The notes under the pieces are model-generated. The model was not told where the DNA came from and made no database searches. It was given only the letters and a program-made list of their open reading frames with translations. The position numbers and the translations under genes are program-made. A stretch of DNA of 21,974 nt from Anaerolineales bacterium UBA6663 (GTDB lineage: Bacteria; Chloroflexota; Anaerolineae; Anaerolineales; UBA6663), in the NCBI GenBank assembly GCA_002455335.1, contig DKKP01000414.1:1-21974 (forward strand), read 5' to 3'. This document shows positions 1-6,877 of the stretch, in pieces (position 1 is the first letter of the stretch; each line of letters opens with the position of its first letter).

Positions 1-858
1 ATGCTGTTTTTCTGGCGGCACCGGGATGGTGTTGGTCACCACCAGTTGCTTGATGTAGTCGAACTTGTCCAGCCGCTCCAGCGCGCTGGGCAGCAGCACC
101 GGATGGGTGATTGCCAGTTAGATTTCGGGCCGCGCGCCGGCTTCGATCAAACCATCGAGCTGGGTCAGGATGCTGCCGCCCGCGATCAGGTCGTCGATCA
201 CGATCGGGCGCAGGCCGCGGATGTCGCCGACCAGGTGCGAGGCAGTGGCCTTCGTGAAACTCTGCCGACGCTTGTGCATGATCACGAGCGGCAGCCCCAA
301 CTTGGTCGCGTATTGCCCGGCCATCTTCGCCCGGCCGACGTCGGGGCTGACGATCGCGGCATTGGCATATTCGGGGGCCGCCAACGGCGCGCACAGGATC
401 GGGATCGCGCTGAGCGGGTCGGCCGGGATGCGAAAGAAGCCCTGGATCGCGCTGTTGTGGATATCGACGTAGATCACGCGCCGCGCCCCGCTCTGCTCGA
501 TCGCGTCGGCGACCACGCGTGCGCTGATCGACTCGCGGCCGCGTGCCATCCGCTCCTGCCGCGCATAAGGGAAGTACGGCACGACCGCGCTCACCGAGTT
601 TGCGCTCGCCCGCCGAAACGCATCGAGATAGAAGAGCAGTTCGATCAACGAATCGTTGACCGGCGCCGAGCACGACTGCACGAAAAAGACATCCTTGTCG
701 CGAACCACCTCGTCGATCTCGACGTGGATCTCGCTATCGGCAAGGCGCGTCGTCGTCGATCGCCCGAGCTCGACGCCCAACAGGTTCGCGATCTCCTGAC
801 CGAGCTGCCGTGTGGTGGATCCGGCGAAGATCGCCAGCGGATGTCGATTGGTGACCAT
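1..858 (-). pseudogene. prs: Ribose-phosphate pyrophosphokinase, in-frame stop, 3' end outside window
   Basis: Family role: makes PRPP from ribose 5-phosphate and ATP for nucleotide, His and Trp synthesis. Seen: 246 codons from ATG at 858, with the PYARQERM...[11 protein letters not shown] block (residues 97-117), [12 protein letters not shown] with His134, [11 protein letters not shown] (171-181), the KRR flexible-loop start (196-198) and a PRPP loop at 222-230. A TAA at 118-120 interrupts the frame just after GARPEI. The next 39 codons, to the window edge, still read as Prs in the same frame ([17 protein letters not shown], then [12 protein letters not shown]). The stop sits where the family usually has Tyr, so a single TAC/TAT to TAA change would explain it. 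Full-length Prs is about 315 residues. A GAGGA ribosome site lies 6 bases before the ATG. It is either a nonsense-mutated gene or a base-call error. The protein family is certain; the pseudogene status is less so. Confidence 0.85.
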
Positions 859-895
859 TCTTCATCCTCATTGGACAAACTCAATTGGAGACGCG

Positions 896-905
896 GGGTG
901 CACCC
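896..905. repeat. GGGTGCACCC palindrome at prs transcription start
   Basis: A perfect 10-base palindrome lies directly over the predicted transcription start of prs, just downstream of its -10 box. That position suits a repressor operator. No regulator is assigned, and a chance occurrence is possible. Confidence 0.35.
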
Positions 906-908
906 AAA

Positions 909-938
909 GCTATAGCAGAGCCGCGGGAGGGTTGTCAA
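909..938 (-). promoter_or_regulatory. Sigma70-type promoter of prs
   Basis: Minus-strand TTGACA (938-933), an 18-base spacer and TATAGC preceded by TGC (914-909, extended -10). The predicted transcription start is near 902, giving a leader of about 44 bases before the prs ATG at 858. This is the closest match to the consensus promoter that I found in the window, and it shows prs is transcribed independently of the upstream nitroreductase. Confidence 0.65.
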
Positions 939-992
939 GACGCGGTTCCAGGGGCACCGAACCAGAAAATGTCGGGTACGACCCAAAGCGAC

Positions 993-1027
993 GCGCCCCG
1001 AAATCCGAAATACAGACCGCGGGGCGC
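993..1027 (-). terminator. Stem-loop after nitroreductase gene
   Basis: GCGCCCCG (993-1000) and CGGGGCGC (1020-1027) form an 8-base perfect stem with a 19-base loop. It starts 31 bases past the nitroreductase stop on the minus strand. No clear U-tract follows (only CTTTG), so intrinsic termination is uncertain. Confidence 0.35.
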
Positions 1028-1057
1028 TCGATCGAATGTGACAGATCTATCTGCGAT

Positions 1058-1807
1058 TCAGGCCAAAACGTCGGGCGCAGCCAACCGGTCGGCGTCGACC
1101 CAGATCGACCACTCGGCCGGGCCTCCACGCTTGTCGCGCCAGCTGCCACCCTCGAACGCATCGCCGGGGAGCTCGGTCGGGGCCAGGAACACAGCGCCGG
1201 CGAGCTTCTGCGCGCGCGGGATGCCGAGCCAGTCGAACACCTCGCCATCGTTGAGGATCCCGCCGGTCGACCAGTAGGTCTGCAGCCCGCGCGCCTCGGC
1301 GGCGAGCATCAGATTCTGGATGGCTGCGGAGGCGGCGGCGATGTGCTCCTGGTTGTTCTCGTTGAGCACGGGCGCCCCGCCATCTGGGCCCGGGTCGGGG
1401 AGCCAGGTGGTCATCACAAGCGCTCCGGTGCCGGCGATGACGCGCGTTATCTTGGTCTCCCAGGCCCGCGACCATTTGCTGTCGGGGTTGGCCAGAGCTT
1501 GCGCGCGCAGGCGCTTGAGCAAGGCGCACAGAGCGGGCTTCTCCAGGACATAGAACCGCCAGGGCACGATGGAGGCCGGGCCGCCCTGAAGGTGCGTCTC
1601 TTTGTGGGCGGGTTTGTGGAAGGGCGCCCAGCCGGCGACCTCGAGGCTCTCGCGCACGGCGGCGCGCAGTTGAGCTGCGACCTCGAACGGCAAATCGGCG
1701 CAATCGCCGGGATCGCGAAGGACTTTGAGGGTCTTGCGCTCACGGATGACATGATCGACGGCGGCGACGAAATCGGCACGGGTTTGGTTGAGGGGTGGCT
1801 GGCTCAT
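1058..1807 (-). CDS. Nitroreductase family protein
   Basis: 249 residues, within the range of FMN-dependent nitroreductases, which reduce nitro compounds, quinones or flavins with NAD(P)H in the cytoplasm. Seen: an N-terminal RERKTLKVL segment (22-30) in the place of the usual RRS FMN-phosphate motif; the long amphipathic helix EHIAAASAAIQNLMLAAEAR (154-173) followed by GLQTYWSTGG; and a WLGIP motif (193-197) typical of the family. The substrate cannot be read from the sequence. The ATG at 1807 has no Shine-Dalgarno sequence. A palindrome GGTATACC (1814-1821) lies 6 bases upstream and could be the -10 box of a leaderless transcript, but I see no matching -35. It lies 115 bases downstream of the esterase gene on the same strand and 199 bases upstream of prs. 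Confidence 0.85.
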   Translation of the reverse strand: MSQPPLNQTRADFVAAVDHVIRERKTLKVLRDPGDCADLPFEVAAQLRAAVRESLEVAGWAPFHKPAHKETHLQGGPASIVPWRFYVLEKPALCALLKRLRAQALANPDSKWSRAWETKITRVIAGTGALVMTTWLPDPGPDGGAPVLNENNQEHIAAASAAIQNLMLAAEARGLQTYWSTGGILNDGEVFDWLGIPRAQKLAGAVFLAPTELPGDAFEGGSWRDKRGGPAEWSIWVDADRLAAPDVLA

Positions 1808-1922
1808 CGTGGGGGTATACCTGGTGATCGCATGGGTTCGGCGGCAACTTTACCGCATTCCGGGCAGTCTGCGTTGACCTGTCTGGCCGTGGTTGCGCGG
1901 CGCAGATCAGAGACAAGCTTCG

Positions 1923-2786
1923 TCACCCGATGCGCCAGAGCCAGCGGAGCGTATCGGGAAAGATCGCGCCGCCGTGCAGCAGGGTGTGTCCGCCCACGCC
2001 GTACTCGAAGCGATGGTCGTAGTCACGATACGTCAGGGCAGCGGCCATAGCCTGATTCGCGAGCGGCCAGTTGCCAAAAACCACGTCGAGGTCTCGCGCG
2101 CCGCTCTGCAAAAAGATCCGCAGCGGCTTGCGCGCGGACCTGCGGATCAGGCCAGGGTAAACGTGACCGCCGCGCATGTCGGTGAAGCTACCGCAATGGC
2201 TGACCACTATGCGAAATGCGTTGGGGCGCTCCCAGGCGGCCGTGAAGGCGCAGATCCCGCCCGAGCTCAGACCGCAGATCGCCCGGCCCTCCGGATCGTC
2301 GGTGATGTTGACCGTGCGCTTGATCTCCGGGATCAATTCATCGATCAGCAGGCGCGCGTACCGGTCGCCAAGCGAGTCGTATTCGAAGCTGCGGTTGTCG
2401 TCACCGCCATAGATCGGCGTGCCCGGGCCGCGATCGCCGGGGTCAACGAACAAACCGATCGTCACAGGCATCGCGCCCTGGTGAATGAGGTTGTCGAAGA
2501 CGATCGGCGTGTTGATGTCGGCCCCGAGATACGTGGCGCCATCCTGAAAGACCTCCAGGTTGGCGGGCCGCGCCAGATCGTACTGGCGCGGCACGTAGAG
2601 CCAGTAAGCACGCTCGGTGCCTGGAAACACGGAGGGGCTGCGCCAGACCCCGGGCGTCACGGTCCCGCGCGGCACGTCGGGCTGCAGCAGCGAGTCGGGG
2701 CCGAGGCGATACGGCTCATCGCCGCGCATGCTCGCGGCGAACATGGCCTGATCTTTTTGATTGGGGCCGGTCAGGATGTCAGACAT
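1923..2786 (-). CDS. Fes/esterase-D-like alpha/beta hydrolase
   Basis: 287 residues related to the enterochelin esterase/putative esterase family. Seen: YWLYVPRQYD (61-70) and LEVFQDGATYLG (77-88), which are typical first strands of these enzymes; a nucleophile elbow GLSSGG with Ser174; an acidic stretch SGARDLD (228-234) that could hold the catalytic Asp; and His267 in GGHTLLHGG near the C-terminus. No signal peptide is apparent, so it is probably cytoplasmic. It hydrolyses an unidentified ester and need not act on siderophores. The ATG at 2786 has GAAAGGG about 7 bases upstream and overlaps the 3' end of the SGNH hydrolase gene by 8 bases, which suggests translational coupling. It is the last gene of the four-gene overlapping set. 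Confidence 0.85.
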   Translation of the reverse strand: MSDILTGPNQKDQAMFAASMRGDEPYRLGPDSLLQPDVPRGTVTPGVWRSPSVFPGTERAYWLYVPRQYDLARPANLEVFQDGATYLGADINTPIVFDNLIHQGAMPVTIGLFVDPGDRGPGTPIYGGDDNRSFEYDSLGDRYARLLIDELIPEIKRTVNITDDPEGRAICGLSSGGICAFTAAWERPNAFRIVVSHCGSFTDMRGGHVYPGLIRRSARKPLRIFLQSGARDLDVVFGNWPLANQAMAAALTYRDYDHRFEYGVGGHTLLHGGAIFPDTLRWLWRIG

Positions 2787-3336
2787 GGCAATCCCTTTCG
2801 ATCATCGGCGCGGTCAGCCAGGCCGAGATCCGCGGCACCGCGTCGGCTGCGAGCGCCGCGTACGCCTCGGGCGTCAGATGCAGCCGGTCCTCCACAAAGA
2901 ACGGTTCGACCGGCCTCCCATCGCGCACGAAGACCGGGTCCGTGTCGATGAACAAATCGCGCGCCGGGAGCTCGGCGCGGATCGCGGCATGCACCCGATC
3001 GATCACATCCCACTTGCCGAGTTTCTGCGGCGCCTTGATGATGCCGAAGTAAGCGAACCGCGCCTCAGGGGCCAGATCGTGAACGACCTGACGACAGGCA
3101 AGTGTGTTCGCCGCGATCGCGGGCTCCGGCACCCCTTCATTGAGATCGTTGCTGCCGCAGTAGAACAGCACGGCCGCAGGCGCCTCCTGCGCCAGGACCT
3201 CAGGCAGCCATTCGACCCACTGTGCGGTGACCGTGCCGCCGACGGCCCGATTGCGGATGACGTAGCCGGGCGCCTGCGTCGGCAGTTCGCGCCAGGCCTC
3301 GAAGATCGAGCTGCCGATCAGCAGAAGCGTGGTCAT
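2779..3336 (-). CDS. SGNH/GDSL hydrolase
   Basis: 185 residues. All SGNH blocks are visible: block I IGSSIFEAW with the nucleophilic Ser (9/10; GSS instead of GDS), block II NRAVGG (29-34), block III YCGSNDLNEG with Asn63, and block V EDRLHL with Asp150 and His153. The family hydrolyses acyl or acetyl esters, often on carbohydrates; the substrate here is unknown. The open frame extends upstream to 3552, but that extension is Arg-rich antisense-like sequence inside the thioesterase gene. The start was therefore set at the ATG at 3336, just before MTTLLLIGSS. That ATG shares ATGA with the thioesterase stop (4-base overlap), indicating stop-start coupling. No signal peptide is seen. Confidence 0.88.
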   Translation of the reverse strand: MTTLLLIGSSIFEAWRELPTQAPGYVIRNRAVGGTVTAQWVEWLPEVLAQEAPAAVLFYCGSNDLNEGVPEPAIAANTLACRQVVHDLAPEARFAYFGIIKAPQKLGKWDVIDRVHAAIRAELPARDLFIDTDPVFVRDGRPVEPFFVEDRLHLTPEAYAALAADAVPRISAWLTAPMIERDCHV

Positions 3337-3782
3337 GACTGGCGTGCGCCCTCCTGACGTTGATCCCACAGTTGACGCGTCAGCTGGATGGGCCCGACGT
3401 GGGTGTATTCGTCCGGCAAACGCACTGGCCGCAAAGTCTCGAGCGAGATAAACGTCCCTGTCTGACGCGCGCGCGCCGCGACCGCGCCGTCGGCGCAACG
3501 CACGAACTCGGCAGCCAAAACGAAGCGTGCCCGGCCTTTCTCGGCGAGCCACATGCGCGCGTCGAGCGTGTCCTGAAGCCGCGCCGCGGCCAGATAGTCC
3601 ACCTCGGTCCGGAGCAGCACAGGCGCAATCCCGCGCTCTTGAGCCGTCGCGAGCGGCAGAGCCTGTGCGGCGTACAGGTTGCGCAGATCCTCGAGCCAGC
3701 GCACATACGAGATGTTGCTGACCACGCCGGCGAAGTCGATGTCGTAGGTCATGACGGTGAAGCGGTGTTGCAGTTCAATCAC
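3333..3782 (-). CDS. Hotdog-fold acyl-CoA thioesterase (4HBT/YbgC-like)
   Basis: 149 residues from a GTG at 3782. Seen: ELQHRFTVMTYDIDFAGVV with the Asp16 region (DFAGVV) matching the active-site loop of 4-hydroxybenzoyl-CoA-type thioesterases, followed by NISYVRWLEDLR, the start of the hotdog helix. The family cleaves acyl-CoA thioesters in the cytoplasm. Start choice: an ATG at 3752 would cut off the first beta strand, while the GTG keeps it, has AAAGG 8 bases upstream and overlaps the MmcQ-like gene by 8 bases. The longer frame from 3884 would run through that gene and is unlikely. Its 3' end overlaps the SGNH hydrolase start. The acyl substrate is unknown. Confidence 0.82.
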   Translation of the reverse strand: MIELQHRFTVMTYDIDFAGVVSNISYVRWLEDLRNLYAAQALPLATAQERGIAPVLLRTEVDYLAAARLQDTLDARMWLAEKGRARFVLAAEFVRCADGAVAARARQTGTFISLETLRPVRLPDEYTHVGPIQLTRQLWDQRQEGARQS

Positions 3783-4164
3783 GGCGGAGGCCTTTCGTTG
3801 TTTGAGCTTTCCCGGGCTGTGGCGCAAGCAGGCGCTTTGGCGCGCAGATCTCCCAGGCCATGCCGATATGAAAGCGTAACTCACGCGCGCCGATGTGGCG
3901 CAGGTCGATGCCGACCCAGCCCTTCACGCCGACGTAAGGCGGCCTGAAGTAGCGGCGCGCGTTTTTTGCGATCAGGTCGGCCTGCGCGCCGTCCGGCACC
4001 GGGACCCAGATGGCCATGTGGCCGTCGTTGTGATGGTTGTTCGCGAACATCGCGAAACAACGTTTGTGCACAAACCAGATCGGCTCGCCATGCGACAGGC
4101 GCTCGCTGGTCTCGGGCAGCGCCAGACAGAGGCGCCGGACGCGTTCGATGGGGTCGACGGGCAT
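3775..4164 (-). CDS. MmcQ/YjbR family protein
   Basis: 129 residues. Seen: RVRRLCLALPETSERLSHGE (8-27) followed by IWFVHKRCFAMF, then a region ending RYFRPPYVGVKGWVGIDL. These are hallmarks of the YjbR/MmcQ (double-wing, CyaY-like fold) family, often annotated as DNA-binding although biochemical function is poorly established. The start was set at the ATG at 4164 because GGAG lies 7 bases upstream; the longer frame from 4221 adds 19 non-conserved residues. It is the first gene of the overlapping minus-strand set and is divergent from the tlpA-like gene, with 197 bases between the two starts. Confidence 0.8.
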   Translation of the reverse strand: MPVDPIERVRRLCLALPETSERLSHGEPIWFVHKRCFAMFANNHHNDGHMAIWVPVPDGAQADLIAKNARRYFRPPYVGVKGWVGIDLRHIGARELRFHIGMAWEICAPKRLLAPQPGKAQTTKGLRRD

Positions 4165-4361
4165 GATAAGGCTCCAGACACCCGGCTCATTCACCCGGGC
4201 GCGACGCCAACGATACATCAAGTCGGCCAGGCCACGACGCCCACCCAGCGCCGGTGCATGGGCACGTCATCAGCCGCGGCGAAAACGCACTGCCGAGGCG
4301 TGCCTGCACTCTACCCCACCGACGGCTTGTCGGGCGTTGTGTTGTGCGATAGCCTTGAGGG
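4165..4361. other. Divergent intergenic region between MmcQ-like and TlpA-like genes
   Basis: 197 bases with no gene. It should contain promoters for both directions. On the plus strand TTGTCG (4327-4332) is followed 17 bases later by TAGCCT, a weak candidate. An inverted repeat CCGAC-GGCTT-GTCGG (4319-4333) overlaps that -35 box and could be an operator or chance. No strong minus-strand promoter was found. Confidence 0.3.
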
Positions 4362-4934
4362 ATGCCGCTTTTTGCCTCACTTCTGCGAGATCCTCGTCGT
4401 TGGTGGACCTTCACGGTGGTTACGTTGCTCGTCGGAGCGTTGTGGACGAGCGCATCCCGCGAGGTCGCCGCGGGCGACGTCGCGCGGATGCCCAGCCCAC
4501 ACGCCGGCTTCCCGGCTCCGGACTTCGCGCTCGAGGATCTGAGCGGCGAGACGGTTTCGCTGGCCGATTACCGTGGCCAGGTCGTGATCGTCAATCTTTG
4601 GGCCAGTTGGTGCGGGCCGTGCCGGGCCGAGATGCCGGCGCTGCAGAGCGTGTACGAGTCGCTGAGCGCTGAGGGCCTCGTGGTGTTGGCCGTGAACAGC
4701 ACGGCGCAAGATACCGAGGAGGCCGCCCGCGCGTTCGTGACCGAGCACGCCCTGACCTTCCCGGTGCTGCTCGACCGCGAGGACAGCGTCAGCCAGGCGT
4801 ATCGCCTGCGCTCGCTTCCGAGCACCTTCATCGTCGACCGCCAGGGCGTGATCGACTCGGTGCTGATCGGCGGCCCATTGGCCGAGGCCGTGCTGCGCTC
4901 GAAGGTCGCCGATCTACTGGCCGAAGCCCCCTGA
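4362..4934 (+). CDS. TlpA/ResA-type membrane-anchored thiol-disulfide oxidoreductase
   Basis: 190 residues. Residues 15-30 form an N-terminal membrane anchor after a basic RDPRR stretch. A peroxiredoxin/TlpA-like thioredoxin domain follows from about 48: PAPDFALEDLSGETVSL, then the active site WCGPC with Cys84 and Cys87, and the cis-proline segment LPSTFIVDRQG (Pro153). These are the only two cysteines. Family role: reducing or exchanging disulfides outside the cytoplasmic membrane, for example on apocytochrome c or cell-envelope proteins; the partner here is unknown. The ATG is directly preceded by GAGGG with essentially no spacing, which is unusual. The gene ends 11 bases before the Lgt-like gene, so the two are probably co-transcribed. 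Confidence 0.9.
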   Translation: MPLFASLLRDPRRWWTFTVVTLLVGALWTSASREVAAGDVARMPSPHAGFPAPDFALEDLSGETVSLADYRGQVVIVNLWASWCGPCRAEMPALQSVYESLSAEGLVVLAVNSTAQDTEEAARAFVTEHALTFPVLLDREDSVSQAYRLRSLPSTFIVDRQGVIDSVLIGGPLAEAVLRSKVADLLAEAP

Positions 4935-4945
4935 GGAATCACTGC

Positions 4946-5698
4946 ATGTTCCCCACCCTGCAACTCGGCCCGCTGGCGCTCCCGACCGGGCCCTTCACCC
5001 TGCTCCTGGGCGTGTGGCTCGGGCTATGGCTAGCCGAGCGCGAGGCCGACCGTCTCGAACTGAACCGTGATCACGTCAGCGCCCTGGCCATGACCGGCCT
5101 CCTCGCCGGGTTGGTCGGTGCCCGGCTCGGCTACGCCCTCGCGCACCTCGACGCCTATCTGGTCGACCCGCTCGGGCTCATCTCGAACAACCTCGCGACA
5201 TTTTCGCTTCCCGCCGGATTGCTGATCGGAGTCGGCGCAGCGTGGCTGTACGGTCGACGTCAGCGTCTGCCGCTGCGCGTCACGCTCGACGCCCTGGCGC
5301 CGGCGCTGGGCGCGCTGAGCGGCGCGTTGGCCCTTTCGCAGCTGGCGAGCGGCGATGGATTTGGCGCGCCGGCCCGTCTGCCCTGGAGCCTGTACCTGTG
5401 GGATGAATGGCGCCACCCCACGCAGGTCTACGCCCTGCTCGCCGCCTTGCTCGTGTTCGGCGCCTGGTGGCGCTGGGGGCAATCTGCGTTCGCGGGGTTC
5501 GGCTTTCTGCTCGTCGTCGCGGGCACCGCGGCCGCCACCGTGTTCATCGAAGCCTATCGCGGTGACAGCGCCCTGCTCGCCGGCGGCTGGCGCACCGCGC
5601 AGGTGCTGGGGCTATTAGTGCTCGGCGCCAGCCTGATCCTGATCAAGCGTTGGCACGACGCTCAACCTCCCACTGACGGCCCCAGGGTCGATCGCTAG
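4946..5698 (+). CDS. Lgt-family membrane protein lacking catalytic residues
   Basis: 250 residues with about seven hydrophobic segments. Similarity to prolipoprotein diacylglyceryl transferase is seen in GLLAGLVGARLGYAL (51-65), LPAGLLIGVGAAWLYGRR (88-105), ARLPWSLYLW (143-152) and especially RHPTQVYALLAALLVF (156-171). However, residues essential in E. coli Lgt are not conserved. The His of SFHGG aligns with Pro89, and the GRLGNFIN motif (Arg143, Asn146 in E. coli) is replaced by LSGALALSQ. It also contains no cysteine, so it cannot pass electrons to the TlpA-like partner by thiol exchange. It is probably a non-catalytic or repurposed paralog working with the upstream thioredoxin. The family call is good; the function is unknown. 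Confidence 0.75.
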   Translation: MFPTLQLGPLALPTGPFTLLLGVWLGLWLAEREADRLELNRDHVSALAMTGLLAGLVGARLGYALAHLDAYLVDPLGLISNNLATFSLPAGLLIGVGAAWLYGRRQRLPLRVTLDALAPALGALSGALALSQLASGDGFGAPARLPWSLYLWDEWRHPTQVYALLAALLVFGAWWRWGQSAFAGFGFLLVVAGTAAATVFIEAYRGDSALLAGGWRTAQVLGLLVLGASLILIKRWHDAQPPTDGPRVDR

Positions 5699-6720
5699 GA
5701 TCGCACATAGCGCGCGAACCAATCGAGCGTAAGCGCCCAGGCATCGCGCGCCGCGTCGGCGTTGTAGCGGGTGCCTGTGTCGTTGTGGAAGGCATGATCG
5801 GCACCGTCATAGACGCGCTTCTCATAGATCTTGCCCTCTGCCAGCATGGCCGCCTCGATCGCCGGGATCCCCTGATTGATGCGCAGATCGAGCCCGCCAT
5901 AGATCCCGAGCACAGCGGCGTTGATCGCCGGGACCTCGGCGACATCGGGATGCGGGCCATAGAACGGCACGGCCGCACGGAGCTCGGGCACGCCGACAGC
6001 GACCCGCCAGGTGACGCCCCCGCCGAAGCAGAACCCGACCATGCCCACGCGATCCCCAAGCACATCGGTCTGCGCCGCGAGATATCGCCAGCCGCTGCGG
6101 AAGTCGGCGACGAACTGGCCCGGATCGATGTTGCCAAGCGCGCCGGGCACGTTGTCGGAGCCCACGGCGGCCGAGCCGCCCTGCCGCGATAGCAGGTCGA
6201 CGGCCAGGGCCACATAGCCGGCTTTGGCCAGGCGGCGTGTCACGTCGCGGATGTGATCGGTCAGCCCCCGGTTCTCGTGACAGACGAGGATGATCGGGGC
6301 TGGCCCGGCGTCGGCCGGCCGCGCCAGATAGCCCGTAAGCGTGGCGCCATCTTCGCCTGGAAATGTCGTCTCACCGCCCTGCACCGCGGCGTCGTCTGGG
6401 CTCACGGTGCCCGCCGCCGGTGCGGTGGGCGAAGACGCCTCGGACGTCGCAAGAGACTCGGTGGCTTCGGTCGGCGCAGTCGTCGACGTCGCTGGCGCTG
6501 CGGTGTTCGTCGGTGACGTCGTGCCCGTGGGCGCAGCGCCAATGGGCGTGGCCGTCGCTGCCGGCTCGGGCGGTGGCGCGCAGGCCGCGAGAAACGTCTG
6601 CGCCACGGTCAGGCTGCCGAGCACCGAGGCGATCAGCTTGAGCGCCTGCTGGCGGCTCATCCGGCCCTCCTGGTAATCCTCGACGAACTCCTCGGCCAGG
6701 TACCGTTGAAACGTGTTCAT
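5695..6720 (-). CDS. Dienelactone hydrolase family lipoprotein
   Basis: 341 residues. The N-terminus has a long n-region (to about residue 29), a hydrophobic segment (29-46) and a lipobox LAAC with Cys47. SRQQALKLI (22-30) resembles a twin-arginine motif with the second Arg replaced by Gln. A Thr/Ala/Pro/Ser-rich linker spans about 48-105. The hydrolase domain follows: CHENRG (147-152), nucleophile elbow GFCFGG with Cys231, Asp278 in YGGLDLR and His309 in DGADHAFHND. This is the Cys-Asp-His triad of dienelactone hydrolase-like enzymes, anchored outside the membrane; the true substrate is unknown. GGAGG lies 6 bases before the ATG at 6720. Its stop codon and that of the convergent Lgt-like gene share CTAG (5695-5698). 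Confidence 0.9.
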   Translation of the reverse strand: MNTFQRYLAEEFVEDYQEGRMSRQQALKLIASVLGSLTVAQTFLAACAPPPEPAATATPIGAAPTGTTSPTNTAAPATSTTAPTEATESLATSEASSPTAPAAGTVSPDDAAVQGGETTFPGEDGATLTGYLARPADAGPAPIILVCHENRGLTDHIRDVTRRLAKAGYVALAVDLLSRQGGSAAVGSDNVPGALGNIDPGQFVADFRSGWRYLAAQTDVLGDRVGMVGFCFGGGVTWRVAVGVPELRAAVPFYGPHPDVAEVPAINAAVLGIYGGLDLRINQGIPAIEAAMLAEGKIYEKRVYDGADHAFHNDTGTRYNADAARDAWALTLDWFARYVRS

Positions 6721-6771
6721 ATTCGGCCTCCGATCGCTGGCGGTCTGATCGCACTCGGGTCAGCGTAGTGC

Positions 6772-6787
6772 TCCGAGATTAATCGGA
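6772..6787. repeat. Inverted repeat TCCGA-N6-TCGGA in divergent spacer
   Basis: Five-base perfect arms around GATTAA in the 157-base region (6721-6877) between the divergent hydrolase lipoprotein and histidine kinase genes. It could be an operator serving either promoter. It is short enough to be chance. No strong -35/-10 pair was recognised in this spacer. Confidence 0.25.
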
Positions 6788-6877
6788 TCTTTGCTATCGT
6801 GTTTCCGAGACCCGGCTGGCGGCGCATCTTCACGAGCCCTTCATGGGCTGCGAAATACGCCTGACCGACACCACTCT

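Noticed and set aside
1..915. Long plus-strand open frame, 304 codons
   Set aside because: It is antisense to the prs gene, low-complexity, Arg/Asp/His-rich and matches no family; the minus strand encodes clear Prs motifs.
812..2950. Plus-strand frames at 812-2050 and 1893-2951
   Set aside because: Antisense to the nitroreductase and esterase genes; composition is typical of GC-rich shadow frames and there are no motifs.
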